64,000 nt of DNA from the NCBI GenBank assembly GCA_013350335.1, contig CM023537.1:44886111-44950110 (forward strand), written 5' to 3'. Within the stretch, counting starts at the first letter, position 1. Each line of letters starts with the position of its first letter. This DNA is from Chimonanthus salicifolius. Its lineage: Eukaryota; Streptophyta; Magnoliopsida; Laurales; Calycanthaceae. Under the pieces are notes generated by a model that was not told where the DNA came from, ran no database searches, and saw only the letters and a program-made list of their open reading frames with translations. The position numbers and the translations under genes were made by a program. Below are positions 1 through 11,720 of the stretch, piece after piece.

Positions 1-1106
1 GTTCCGCCTTGTAGACTAGTCGTGTAGAGCAATCACAGTCATTGGGTGACTAGGAAATTGGATACACCAATATCTATCCTACCTAGATGTGCGTAGTCCT
101 TCTCTCTAATCTCAATCTCAATGGGTTGGATACTTGAATGATTTTGCTTTTATTTGCCAAGAGAGAATAAGCCTGGATGTTTTCCTTTGATTCTTGGGAG
201 TTTTACCTTTAGAATGTGGTTATTTTTCTGCTCAAAGGGTCTCTCTTAACTCACCAACAAAAGAAGTATTTATAGGCAAATACATAATTTTTCGGATAGC
301 AGAACCACATGATCGGTCATGTGCACACGATCGATCGGCCGTGTTTAAGTTCATGCTCACCAACCCGACCGTTGCGCCATAAATGCCCTGCAACGGCACA
401 ATAAGGGTAACCTACGTGATCGATCATTTACACGATTGGTCGTCCATTTTCCAGATAACAGATCGTGGTTTTGCGATAGAATCGGTTAGAGCTATCCTGT
501 CGTGACAGTTCTTTGTCAAGACAGATCTCACCGAACCCAGGGTGACAGGTCGTGTGCCCGATGTTATACTGCCCTGACTTGGAGATTGGTCGTAGGACCG
601 ATAGCTCGAGCTATAACACACGAAGGGTAGCCACTAGACGATTTGATCGTCCTGAGCCTGAGTGTGAATGACATTCCAGATCATAGTTGAGTCACGCCGA
701 CAGGTCATTGTGCCCGATGTTTTGGAAGACATGTAGCCGAGGGGTCGTATGACCACGACCGGTCCTACTCTGTCAAAGGCGATGGGTCACCTTGACAATG
801 TGTTATCCTTGACAGTTTGTTTACATATTTCCAAGATGGGTTCCTCATGTAGTCAAACACTTTTTAGGCTTGGTTATTTTTCTACATATATTGTCTAAGC
901 CTAGGGATGGTCCACCTAAGGTTTGGGTTCAACCTAAGGTCAATTACTTTTACCTTTTGTGATTGCCATACATGTGTTGATCCGTTGATTCTTCATACTT
1001 CAACCAACACTTGAGATTTGAGTCTTGAGCTTCTTTCCTCAAGGCAAGCCTTGTCCTAGCTTACGAACTTAACAAATAGGTAACTTGGCAAGCCGGGACA
1101 CTAACA
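1..1106 (-). mobile_element. SIRE-type copia LTR, cut by window edge
   Basis: The right end is CACTAACA at 1106, the same terminus as two complete LTRs of this family at 37744-41399 and 38545-40419. Shared blocks include GGTGACTAGGAAATTGG near the left edge and the GGCAAGCC...CACTAACA tail. The middle (about 300-780) is full of cgatcggtcg and accgaggggtcg inverted repeats, as in the other two copies. No coding capacity. It sits directly against a Tekay-like LTR fragment, so it appears inserted in that LTR; the left target duplication lies outside the window, so solo versus complete status cannot be decided. Orientation is inferred from similarity of layout to SIRE copy A. Confidence 0.75.
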
Positions 1107-3475
1107 AAAACTATTTAACATAGATGATTGGTGTTGTCCCAACTATGGATGCTAGAGGACCTAACGTTTAAAGATTAGGCAAGAGATGGTCTTAAATTAC
1201 ATGCTCAAGTTTGACAGCAAAAGATTGGCTTAAGGTTTGGGACAAATTTTTACTAACTAGGTTTGGATGAAGTTTAAACACCAAACAGTCCAAGCAAGCT
1301 CAATTGGAAGGTTTGGTAGAAATTTCATCATAATAGTCAAGGAGAAAAGGAAAGGAAGATAAAAATAATCGAAAAGAGAGAATCTAAGAGTTTATATTCT
1401 TAACTGGCAAATGAAAGAAGAGGATAATACCTCTAAGGGAAAAATCAGATTTGTTGATGTGGACAAAAATAACGGAAAAAGTGAAAATACTCATACTATC
1501 TCAAAAATCAATACATACTTAATTGGTCTTTACTACCCAAAACTGGTTGAAGTATTAAACATTATAATTTCCTTACAGAAAGGGTGATAAAATTTGTAAA
1601 TTTGAATAAAGTAATTGAGAACTTGAAAAGTATGAGTAATGTAAGAAGTAATTGTAAATAAAATGTATATATTTATATGTATTCAGTTGGAAGGAGTAAT
1701 CAATGGAAGAGTGGAAGAGAAAGTTGAGGGCTCCAACGAATATGGTGACTTCAAAGTAAGAAAATAAGTCAACGAGCCTTTACATATTTGAAACTTAGCA
1801 CATCCCCCATGTTCATTCATCAGAAAAGAATACCATAAAGTAATAAGATTAGGCAAGTGTTTTGCTTAAAAGGGTCCATTTGAAAACATTGTCTGGTTGG
1901 AGAAAAAAAAATATAATGATACTCAAAGTAGTGGTGTTGTGTCCACAAGTTGTGCATTGATGGTGGAGTATATAAACAAGAAGGGAATACAATAATAGAG
2001 ATAAGAAAAGAAGAAAGGAAATATATCTTTGAGAAAAATATGACAGGTATATTTTTTTTTCAACATAATTAAGATAAGACTACTAGTAACTGTAAGGTTT
2101 GAAATTTTAATATTTAACACTGTAGCTAAAAATAAATCAAGTAAGAATGTAAAGTAAGGACCAACAAAAGGACTACTGAGAAGAGTCAGTTGAATGAATG
2201 GAATAAGACCATAGCTACTATGTAAGAATAGGCACCTAAAATTAAAGTAATTTAATAACTTAATCACTAAAGTAAAATAAGGACAAGTAAAAGAAAAGTT
2301 GTACATGTTCCTGGTTCCCTATTCCATGTCTTTCAAAATAGGAGAAGAGAAGAGAGGTTGCAAAAGTATAAGAAAGACAAGAGGCGTACTTGACTAGGGC
2401 AGAAGGAACAACAATCAAGAAGTGGGTTGTAGCAACGCAGATGGTTGACTGATTCTTAAGTGGTGGTGAAAGACTAAGAGATGTATCACTAAGGAGAAGG
2501 GCTTGAGTAGGAATCACATGGATTTATAGGAAAAGTCGGTTGGGGAGCTCTAACGGCGGGTCTGATGGTTTTGATGTCAAGGTTGGAGATGAGGGAAGAT
2601 ATCTAGAGTAAAATAATAGAGAAGAGAGAGGAAGGAAGAGAGACTTACCATTGGAGAGTAGGGTATGTGTCCGCACAGATCGGAAGAACAATACCGTGCA
2701 ATCAAAAGAAGTCGTCGGCTAAGGTCACAATGTCGGACTGTTGTGGAAAGGAACAACAAACAACAAGGGCGAAATCTGGTTGAAGGGTTGCTGAAAAGCT
2801 CGAGCAAGGGAGATGAGTTATGCCTATGAGAAGATTTGGGGTTTTTCCCCTCCGCTTGGGGCCTATATAGGTGATTGGGTCAGCAATGTCAAATACGGAA
2901 GCTACAATTGGATTGCCTTTGGGATTTTGGATAGTTTCCATCGTATTAGAAAGGAAAAGTTAGCTAGGTTTCCTTGTGAGGCTAGAATTAGAAGGAATGA
3001 AAGGGGTGTGGGTCCAAAGGGCCCACACAGTTTTGGGTAGTTTCTATCACATATGTCTATATATTTTTAAAGTAATAGTCCAACTAAATCACTTTCAATA
3101 AGGAATAATTTGGATAAAATTAACTTTTATGGTAAGTCCAATCAATAAAAGTGGGTCCCATAAGCTTCACCCAAGATTATAAATATTAAAATTTTAATTG
3201 GATAATTTTAATTGAAATTTTAACTTTGGGGAATTAAAATTTTATTTGACAACTAAATTTTCCATTCACTTGATTTTTAGTTAATACATACTAAATTCTA
3301 ATTGAGGAGGAAGTGTGTGCATTTTGGGAAGCTAAATAAATTTAATACTAAGTCTAGTGTATTATCAAAAGAAATTTTAATAAAAATAATGATACACTAG
3401 TAAAAGTAAATAATAAATCTCTAATCTAGTTCTACCCAATATCATTGACCCACTGATCCGAGTAGGGTCACTACA
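1107..3475 (-). mobile_element. Tekay-like Ty3 3' LTR, partial
   Basis: Ends on the plus strand with GGGTCACTACA, i.e. a TGTAGTGACCC start on the minus strand, followed directly by a polypyrimidine tract (the PPT seen from the other strand). The reverse complement aligns with the first about 2.4 kb of the complete solo LTR at 48473-52150, including the GTGTGGGCCC...GACCCACACCCC block near 2990-3030. The fragment is broken at 1107 by the SIRE-type LTR. Reading frames inside it are chance ORFs. Confidence 0.8.
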
Positions 3476-3490
3476 TCCTACCCCCCTTAA
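3476..3490 (-). other. Polypurine tract of the Tekay-like element
   Basis: Plus strand tcctaccccccttaa; read on the minus strand it is a purine run ending next to the TGTAG start of the 3' LTR. This is the expected plus-strand primer site and fixes the LTR boundary. Confidence 0.75.
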
Positions 3491-4754
3491 AGAAATTTCG
3501 TAGTCGAAATTTAGTTAACGTACTTACCTTACTCATTAAGTAGTTCTGGATACGCTTGCTGCATTTCCTGCCTTCCGTTCTCACATTGAACCTTCAACTC
3601 CGTGGTGTTGCCAAAGCACTTGAACCAACTGGAATGGCCTTAGTGCGTAGTACTTGATCTCTAGAATCCAATATTTCAACGGACTTTTCCTCATACACGG
3701 GACCTAGTTATGTCCAAATCTTCCCATTTCAGCACATGGGAAGGGTCTGCCTGATACTTCCTGAGCATTGATACATGGAAGATAGTATGAACTCGAGCAA
3801 GTGTCTATGCTACCTCTCCCACTCGACTCAAGATCTCAAATGGTCCGATGAACTGATGAGCTAACTTCCTTTTGCTCCCGAACCGATGGATGCCTCTTCG
3901 GGATGATACACGAAGAAACACATGATTACCCTACAGTTTGCATAACTTTTCTAACGATTTTGCGCAGTTTGCAACCTTTGGCGAACTAACTTGACTTTTT
4001 CCATAGTTTCTCGCACACAATCAGGTCCTAAGGTTACCTTATCACTTGTCCTTTTCCCAACGTAGTGGTGATCTACACGATCTGCCATAAAAGCCTTAAA
4101 TGCTGCCATCTTGATGCTTGACTGGTAACTATTGTTATACACGAACTCTATGGTGGGTAAGTGTTCTTCCCAGCTACCCTTTGAATCTAAAACACAAGCA
4201 CGAAGCATGTCCTCCAGAATTTGGAGAGTCCACTCAGACTAACTATGGGTCTGAGGGTGGAATGCGGTGCTAAAACAAAGCTGAGTACCCAATTGTTTCT
4301 GAAGACTCTGCCAGAACTGGGACAAGAAACTTGAATCTCGGTCAGACACATTGGTAACTGGTATTCCATGTAACTTGATTATCCTCTCCATGTATAGTTT
4401 AGTGAACTTTTCCATAGAATCTGCCATTTCCATTGCAATAAAGTGACCTGATTTTGTTAGTCTATCAACCAATACCCAAACTGCATCATTACCCTTTAGC
4501 AATCTCGGCAATTCGGTTACATAATCCATGATAATGTTATCCTACTTCCACTCGGGTATACTTAGGGGCTGCAATTTCTTTGTAGGTTTCTGGTGTTTAG
4601 CCTTCACTTGCTGACACGTCAAACAACTGGCTATAAATTTAGCAACTTCTCTTTTCATACTTTCCCAACAAAATTGTCTTCGTAAATCCTGCTGCATCTT
4701 CGTACCTCCTAGATGTATTGCAAAACGAGTATGGTGAAAATGTTCAAGTACCAC
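3480..4754 (-). pseudogene. Tekay-like integrase and chromodomain, decayed
   Basis: Read on the minus strand from 4754. The zinc-binding start has H...H spacing and CLTCQQVKAKHQ; the core follows with MDYVTELPR, WVLVDRLTKSGHFIA and SDRDSSFLSQFW, which supply the two catalytic aspartates; then comes the conserved C-terminal stretch with EFVYNNSYQSS. After 3950 the frame is broken by stops, but YEEKSVEILDSRDQVLR (a chromovirus chromodomain start) and a final FFKGG just before the PPT are legible. Order integrase then chromodomain, with the C-terminus abutting the PPT, is typical of Tekay/Del chromoviruses. Several stops and frameshifts make it non-functional. Confidence 0.85.
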
Positions 4755-6165
4755 TTTTCTACAATTCTCCGACAGTGGTACGTAAATTCTGTTTTGATAT
4801 TTTAGTCCTCCAGTCTATTCTTACCATCCATCCAATTGGTCTGTTACCGCTGCTGATGGAATTCCGAATTTTCACTGCCACCTCATCTGTCTTCTAAACT
4901 GTCAATACTCTATCAATAATTGTTGGGCATGATACCACACTACTATCTCCTCTGGATTATGGTCCTCCATCAAGTTAGCAACCACACTTAGAACCTTACG
5001 ACTCAATGCATCAGCTACCACATTGGCTTTGCCTGGGTGATATGAGATCTCGATGTCAAAATCTCTTAAATATTCTAACCACTTGCGTTGTCTCATGTTT
5101 AAATATTTCTTTGTAAACAAGTATTTGAGACTGCAGTGATCCTAGAATACCTCAAAGTGCTCACCAAAAAGATAGTGTCTCCATATTTTCAGTGCAAATT
5201 ATACTACCGCTAACTCCAGATCATGAGTTGGGTAGTTCTGTTCATGTATTTTCAACTGTCGAGACCCATAAGCAACTACCTGATTCTTTTGCATCAGTAC
5301 ACAACCCAATCCATCCCGGAAAGCATCACAATAGACGACATAGCCCAAGCCTCTTTTTGGAATGATCAACACTGGAAAAGTTGTTAACGTTCCTTTAGTT
5401 CTGAGAATACCTTATCACATTGTTCATTCCATACAAACTTAGCACCTTTTCTCGTTAACTTGGTCATTGGAGCTGCAAACTTAGAGAAATTTCTAATAAA
5501 TCGTCTATAGTAGCCTGCCAAACCTAAGAAGCTACGGATCTCAAACACACTGCGAGGTCTCTCCAATTTTAACACTGATTCTACGTTAGTCGGATCTACT
5601 GCTATGCCATTGGTTGAAACCACATGGCATAAGAATTGCACCTCTGTTAGCCAGAATTCACACTTACTAAACTTAGCATATAATTGGTGATCCCTTAGTA
5701 ATTGTAAGACCGTTCTTAAATGATGTTCATGCGCTTCTTCGGATCTTGATTAGATTAAAATGTCATCAATGAACACTATCACAAGATGGTCTAAGTGTGA
5801 CCTGAAAGTTCTATTCATTAAGTTCATGAATGACACAGGTGCATTTGTTACATCAAACGGCATAACTACGAACTCAAAGTGACCAAACTTCATGCGGAAA
5901 GTTGTTTTTGCTATGTCACAATCTCTAACTCTTACCTAGTGGTATCTCTATCGAAGGTCTATCTTAGAGAAGTATTTTGCTCTCCTCAATTGACCAAACA
6001 CGTCATCAATCTGAGAAATGAGATATTTGTTCTTAATAATGATCTTGTTCAACTGTTTGTAGTCGATTTAATGTCTCATGGATCCATCTTTCTTCTTCAC
6101 AAAAAGAGTTGGCGCCCCCCAAGGAGATGTACTTGGTCAGACAAAACCGACTTCGCTTAATTCTT
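4755..6165 (-). pseudogene. Tekay-like reverse transcriptase and RNase H, decayed
   Basis: Minus strand. Legible landmarks in order: GAPTLFVKKKDGSMR near 6120, KYFSKIDLR near 5960, [12 protein letters not shown] near 5855, the catalytic block VFIDDILI at about 5759-5785, [12 protein letters not shown] near 5525, and the RNase H tail [15 protein letters not shown] near 5000. At least four in-frame stops lie between 5700 and 6110, and further breaks follow, so no active polymerase is encoded. The order protease-RT-RNase H-integrase marks Ty3/gypsy rather than copia. Confidence 0.85.
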
Positions 6166-7010
6166 TTAACTGTTTCTTTAGCTCTGCTGTCTCAGCTGGT
6201 GCCATTATATATGGAGGGAGAGTGATAGGGGAGATTCCTGGAATTAAGTCTATTGAAAACTCCAACTCTCTACATGGGGGATAACTGTGTCAATTTGTTG
6301 GGAAACACATCTGGAAAATCAGATACAATTCTGGGCATTTCTAACCCTGCAGGTTCTGCATTCTCCCAACCCATACTGGCTAATTGACCAAACAGTGTAG
6401 TCTTCTTTAAACATGGTGCAGGAGTCATACTCAACTTCTCAGTGAATACAATTCCTGAGGATGTACGACCTGACACTCTTTTCTTGGAACAATCTGAAGT
6501 AATTTGATATCCTGATAACCAATCCATCCCAAGTATAGCTTCAAATCCTGTCATACCCAAAACTAGTAGATCAAATTCTAACTTTATCCCACCAATAACC
6601 AACACGCAGGATCGACAAATTCGAGTTACTTCTTCCTACGGGGGTTTTGATAAATAAGGATTTTTCTAGCTTATCTGCACATAACTCTATCTGAGCCACA
6701 AGCATGCTAGATATAAAGGAATGAGAAGCTCCATAATCAAATAGCACTCTAGACCATACACTGAATAATAAAAGCATACCTTGCAGAACTGTAAGTGCCT
6801 AAGTCTCATAATCCGGCGGAATAATAGCATTTATATGTCCTTGAGTCATTGGGCGTCCACGCTCTATATTCTGTTGCTGACCACCTTTTTGTGCCATTTG
6901 TGCACCAGGAACTATCGGAACAATAAGAGTAGGCTTAGAAGGTCCAGTCTTTTGTGGGCAATAAGTAGAAATGTGGCCCAACTCATTGCAAATGTAACAC
7001 TACACTAATT
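6166..7010 (-). pseudogene. Tekay-like aspartic protease and CCHC zinc knuckle
   Basis: The gag zinc knuckle CYICNELGHISTYCP is at about 6956-7000 on the minus strand. The protease follows: the usual D-T/S-G-A-S-H-S-F-I active site reads FDYGASHSFIS near 6735 (Thr/Ser replaced by Tyr), and the second half has GFEAILGMDWLS near 6525. A frameshift separates the halves near 6600. The active-site change and frameshift mean it is dead. Confidence 0.8.
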
Positions 7011-7905
7011 CTCTCTGCTGTTGAGGTTCCCTTTGAGATTGACGACATGCTTTTACTACATGTCCCCATCATTTGTAGTTATAACACTGTACTTGATTTC
7101 ACCTATTAGAAGATTGTCGCTGCCTAGAAGTAAATCTCTAATTAGATTGAGCATCTGGGTTTTTCCTTTTGTTGTTGTTACGATTGTCATGCTTTCTACT
7201 ACCAGAAGATGTCTGAGTCTGTATCTAGAAGGCTTGGTATGCTGATGCCTCCACTGCAAGGGCCTTTAGAAGTACTGCTGTGTAGGTCGGGAGTTCTAGG
7301 CTCATTATAGGGTATTGTATGACAGGATATAGTCATTCCTCAAACCTAAGGGCTTTCATGTTATCTGTGGTCACTAGATTTGTAGCATACCAAACCAGTT
7401 CTTTAAACTTGACGGCATATACCATTAGTGAGTCACTGCACTGCTTCAAGCTTAAAAATTCTGATACCTTGGCTCGACAGACTTGGGAAGGGAAATATTC
7501 CTCAAGGAAAGCCTTGAGAAACCCATCCAAGTTTTCAACTCTTCCGCATTCAGGTCTTGTTTGTCGGCCCACCACCTCGCTACTTCTCCACTCAAATGCA
7601 TAGTGGTCAGGATGATGCGAATATCATCTTCCTTCGCACCTATATTGTCCATAAGCTTTCCAACCTGCTTTATCCAATGCTCTGCGTCTACAGGTTCTTC
7701 ATCCCCTCTAAAGGTCAACGAGTGTTGGCGCTTGAATTCACTGACAGCTATAATTTCTCTCGTCTCTTCAGGAGGGTGATTTGCAGTGTTATTCTCTTGA
7801 TTCACCACGTTCCGATGTATCACTGTCATAGCCTTTTGTACTATTCTCAACGCGATGTTGGGATCCACATTTTCAAGAGGAGGCGGAGGAGGAGGGTTTG
7901 ACGAT
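7011..7905 (-). pseudogene. Tekay-like gag (capsid), frameshifted
   Basis: Minus strand, likely start ATG at 7868 (MDPNIALRIVQKAM). Retrotransposon-gag landmarks: GDEEPVDAEHWI, LSGEVARWWADK, then after a frameshift near 7500 FLEEYFPSQVCRAKVSEFLSL and VYAVKFKELV. A basic, low-complexity linker (7011-7330) leads to the zinc knuckle. Length before the break matches the N-terminal half of plant chromovirus Gag. Confidence 0.8.
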
Positions 7906-8250
7906 GTTCATGCCTCTCGATTCGTTTCGTCAATATGGATTTCTGTTCTGCAGGTGTACACTCCTCCAACCATATTTACCAAAACCAAAATTTAATCAGT
8001 ACTACAATTAGGTAAAAATCTGAATATTAACTAGGTATATACTATAACTTTACTTAGCCAAACAATATCTCCTCAAGAACACTAAAATTTTCTTTAAACA
8101 TAATACTAAATGCAAAATCACATTAAAAAAACTAAACAATTTCTACCCTTCTTAAATGTTGCTACCCTCACTCATTCTAGGGTATAAGGGGGCTAAATCG
8201 TCTCTAATCTCGGGCCATTCCTCTTATTCACAGTCAGAGGGTTGAACCTA
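7906..8250 (-). other. 5' leader of the Tekay-like element
   Basis: AT-rich, non-coding stretch between the PBS and gag. No ORF or structure of note. Confidence 0.5.
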
Positions 8251-8263
8251 AGCTTTGATACCA
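8251..8263 (-). other. Primer binding site, initiator Met-tRNA
   Basis: Minus strand TGGTATCAAAGCT, close to the canonical TGGTATCAGAGC complement of plant initiator Met-tRNA, two bases from the 5' LTR end. Confidence 0.8.
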
Positions 8264-8265
8264 CC

Positions 8266-9489
8266 TATCATGCCCCGCCTTCTAACACCTAAACGAGCGT
8301 GATCTGACTGCATAATTTAAAATAATCTCTTCATCTAAACGGGTCTTACATCATAAATCCGTAGCTAATATTTTTTTTTTCTTAAATGAATAACGTAAAT
8401 ATTTACTAGCCATCGTATTCCTAATGCCCACAACCTAATAAGTAAAATAACATTTCCATTCATTATTTCACATAACTAGAGAGATAAAATATTCCATCTC
8501 ATGAAGGTGTCAAAACTCACCAATTTACTCACATTCCCAAATGAATCAAATAATATCGTTCTCAAATTTACTCAATACTTGAATTTATCATCCAATTCTC
8601 CACAAACCAAATAAACAAATAAAAAAAATTCCTCAAAGAGTCTCAAATCTAATAAAATCCACTCTATAATCTAAGAACTAAATCCTTGCATAGTCTACGC
8701 GTAGCTATGTATCCTCCAACGACTCCTTGTCTTCTAAGCTCAGTTTGATAATCATTCAAACCTAAGTCCAAGGGGTTGCCTGCAATGTAAGGGATGAGCT
8801 CCATGCCCAGTGAAAAAAACAACAACACATACATAGAATATGATATCTCTACTTTCTCACACCATATTTCAAGCAAGCTTATATTTCATGCTCATGCCTT
8901 ATGCAAGAATGCAATGCTCCATGCAAATTTCCATATTCCAACTCATCGTCCACAACTACTAAGGTTTGGTGGTCTTCCCGACTAATCAAGGATAACACAA
9001 CACCGCCGTAGTGGCCTTCCCACCTAAAGTGAGGATAACACAGTCCACCACCAAATAACAGTCTTCATGACTTGTCACAAATAATACATCTCTACCACCG
9101 TAGTGGTCTTCCCACTTAAAGGTGAGGCTAATAAAACTACCACCATCGTGGTCTTCTTGACAATTATGGATCACACTCTCATACCCAATGCTCAATTATT
9201 CATAATATACTTATAGATTTATAATCTCATTCTAAGCAAATTATAATATAGTCAACATCTCATTCACCATAACATGCATATAACTTGATTAACATAGCAA
9301 TAGTCCAAGCATCATATTATTAGAATAATACAAACCAATATTCAAACATGTCCAAACAAGATCAATAACTCAACGATACCACCTAAACAATCATCAATCT
9401 TCGAATATAAATTATTAGATCTTTCAACAATGCTAACGGCTACATTCCACAATCTGGACAGACTGAGTGTCCTCACGGCCCATAGAATA
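8266..9489 (-). mobile_element. Tekay-like 5' LTR, partial
   Basis: Plus-strand start TATCATGCCCCGCC (expected TGTCATGCCCC; terminal G to A). The minus strand matches the right third of the solo LTR at 48473-52150: GAGCTCAT.CCTTACATTGCAGG near 8780 pairs with 51648-51665, and the break at 9489 corresponds to about 50833 in that copy. The stretch 9000-9160 contains repeated CCACCGTAGTGG-type hairpins, also present at 51260-51440. It is cut at 9490 by SIRE copy A; the missing 2.4 kb is not found to the right of copy B. Confidence 0.8.
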
Positions 9490-10942
9490 TATTGCCCAGA
9501 AATTGACCAGAGAGGGGGGGTGAATTGGGTCAATGCAAACTTTTTGGGTTTTCTTTAATTATACAATTTAGAAAAATAAGATGCAAATAAGTAATAAATA
9601 AATGGCAGAATATAAAAGAAGAGATGAAAAGAGATGGAGAGATTTAACCTGAGATTTTTACGAGGTTCGGTGTTCTTGCCTACGTCCTCGTCTCAAGTAC
9701 ACCATTTGAGGACTGAATGCTCTAAACTTCTCCTTCAAGGGTGGAGAAGAAACCTATTACAATGCTTGTAGAGAACATTCTCTGATTTGAAGGTGAAGAC
9801 ACCCTTATCCTTCACAAGGGTTGCACTAACCCTTTACAAATTTTATCTCTCAAGGAAATGTAGAAGAATACAATGTAAAGCTTAAAAATAACTCTCAAAT
9901 GTGTACAAATCAAGTTTACTAAGAGTTACTCAAAGATTTGAATTAGAATGGCTCAAGGTAAGATTGCAAGAAGATGGATTTTTGAGCTAGAGTATGCTAG
10001 GATTTGATTTCAATTGATTCCTTGTGATTCCAAGTAAGTCAAGTCCTATTATGCCCATTGATGCTTGGGTTTATATTTTGTTCATGTTTAAAACCGTTGC
10101 CAAGCATTAAATGAAAGAAAAGGCCATTGAAGAGAGCATTTAATGATTAAAAAATATGACCGTTCGCGATTCAGTCGACTGAAAACTTCCTGGACTTTAG
10201 ACAGTCTATCAGAGAAGAATACAGTCCGCTGAAAGTGATGATTCAGTCGACTGAAAACTTCCTGGACTTCAAACAGTCTATCAGCGAAGAGTTCAGTTGG
10301 CTGAAAGTGAAGATTCAGTTGACTAAATTCACATCCCTTGTGAATGCAATATTTCAGTAGGCTGAATTATTTAATTCAGTCGATTGCAATCACATCCCCA
10401 ATTAATCCAATATTTCAATCAGCTAAATTCTCTAATTTAGTCAACTGAAATGACCCTTAGATAGCATTGTTCAATTTTGACTTTCTTTTGGTCATTTCAA
10501 ACACATTTGAAAAGTTTTGAGGAAAAAATCATATCCTAGGATTCCATTTGGATGCATAAGTTTAAGCTTGGTATCCTAGAGTTCACTAGAGGGTGACTTG
10601 AGACATGGTGTTCAAATGTTTAAACACAATGACAAAACCATTTCCTAAACACTCATGACTAGACTCTATACATAACTTTGATCTTCCATGTGCTTGATTT
10701 TCAGTCTTTGAATCTTTGAACTTTATAAGCCATTCGATCTCTAAGACTTGACTTGATGTACAAGGCTTGATATCATCAACTTGATCTTCATCTTTATGGA
10801 CATGATATCCAATACATGTCCTATTAAATGTGATACATGTCTCATACAATAATACCATTTGAACCATTAGATATCACACATTAATGGTTTGTGGTCATAA
10901 AAAATACCCATATATCCTTGGGTTGAAACCTTGGGGCTAACA
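9490..10942 (-). repeat. SIRE copy A 3' LTR (1453 bp)
   Basis: Plus-strand ends are TATTG (mutated from TGTTA) and CTAACA. It is the same length as its partner at 24914-26366. Positions 9512-10091 are identical to the partner, after which roughly one base in ten differs. Contains a cluster of TCAGTCGACTGA-type palindromes at 10166-10445. Confidence 0.9.
10166..10445. repeat. Palindrome array, GTCGAC/GTCGGC core (LTR)
   Basis: About eight units of ATTCAGTCGACTGAA or the one-base variant TTCAGTCGGCTGAA, many degraded by C-to-T changes, spaced 25-50 bp. The partner LTR (25595-25870) keeps more canonical units. A second array of the same motif lies at 13047-13275, outside the LTR. Confidence 0.85.
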
Positions 10943-10957
10943 ATCTCCCCCTTTTTT
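10943..10957 (-). other. SIRE polypurine tract
   Basis: Plus strand atctccccctttttt, i.e. AAAAAAGGGGGAGAT before the TGTTAG LTR start on the minus strand. The equivalent at 26367-26381 is slightly changed (atctcctcttttttt). Confidence 0.85.
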
Positions 10958-11720
10958 ATGATGACAAACCATTGCACATAAATCATAAAGGATATACAAA
11001 TTGCAATCTCCCCCTTACTTCATGCATAGAAACAAATTTTCCATTTTCTTCAAGGTACATTTCAAATGACAAATATTCTCCCCCTTTTTTCATGGATGTA
11101 TTAAATGAGCACAATTTTTTTATATATATATTTGAATATGATAAAAACATCATTGCCTACACTTCAAGTATTTCACAAAAAAACAATATACATAAGTTTA
11201 CAAAATATGGCATTAAAGAATAATTAACATATATCCATTGACATGATATACATTTTTCAATTTCTAAATAAAATAAGCGCATCATATCCATCATTGCACA
11301 ATATACTCAACCATATAGAGATATGTAAATGAATCACATAAAGACAACATTAGCATAAGTAATATGAACCCATTAGAATTGATTAAGCCATGGAGTTTGT
11401 AAAAGTTAGAAATTTAGTGGATTATTTACAAGCCCAAAAGGTTTTATAACAAAATAAAAAGGAGGAATAAAAAGTTTTCAAGTGCAATCATTCATATTTC
11501 TCCCCCTTTGGCATCATAAAAAAGAGAAGAGGGTAAGGGTCACTCGAGGCCAAGATGTACCATGACACGGTTGAACTGAAGGTGCACTCGATCAGTGTCA
11601 TTGCAAGAGGCGTCAAGTTTGTCCTTAACAAATTCGCGAAGACTGTCACATTGAGAAGGTCGACATTACCCCTATCTCTGAAACGTCGATTTCAAGAGAT
11701 TCAATGGCAGCAAGAACACG
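10958..11720 (-). other. Non-coding spacer between extra ORF and 3' LTR
   Basis: AT-rich, with repeated tctccccctt purine-tract-like motifs near 11007, 11080 and 11500 on the plus strand. No coding signal; copy B has the same spacer at 26382-26990. Confidence 0.5.

Noticed and set aside
5879..6284. Plus-strand ORFs opposite the Tekay reverse transcriptase
   Set aside because: They are antisense shadows; the minus strand shows ordered RT motifs.
3480..7905. Integrated pararetrovirus
   Set aside because: Integrase and chromodomain follow RT/RNase H and LTRs flank the region, so it is a Ty3 retrotransposon; no movement-protein-like motif was seen.
10166..10445. Palindrome arrays as CRISPR or recombinase sites
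   Set aside because: No regular spacers and no associated genes; the units sit in plant LTRs and vary in spacing.
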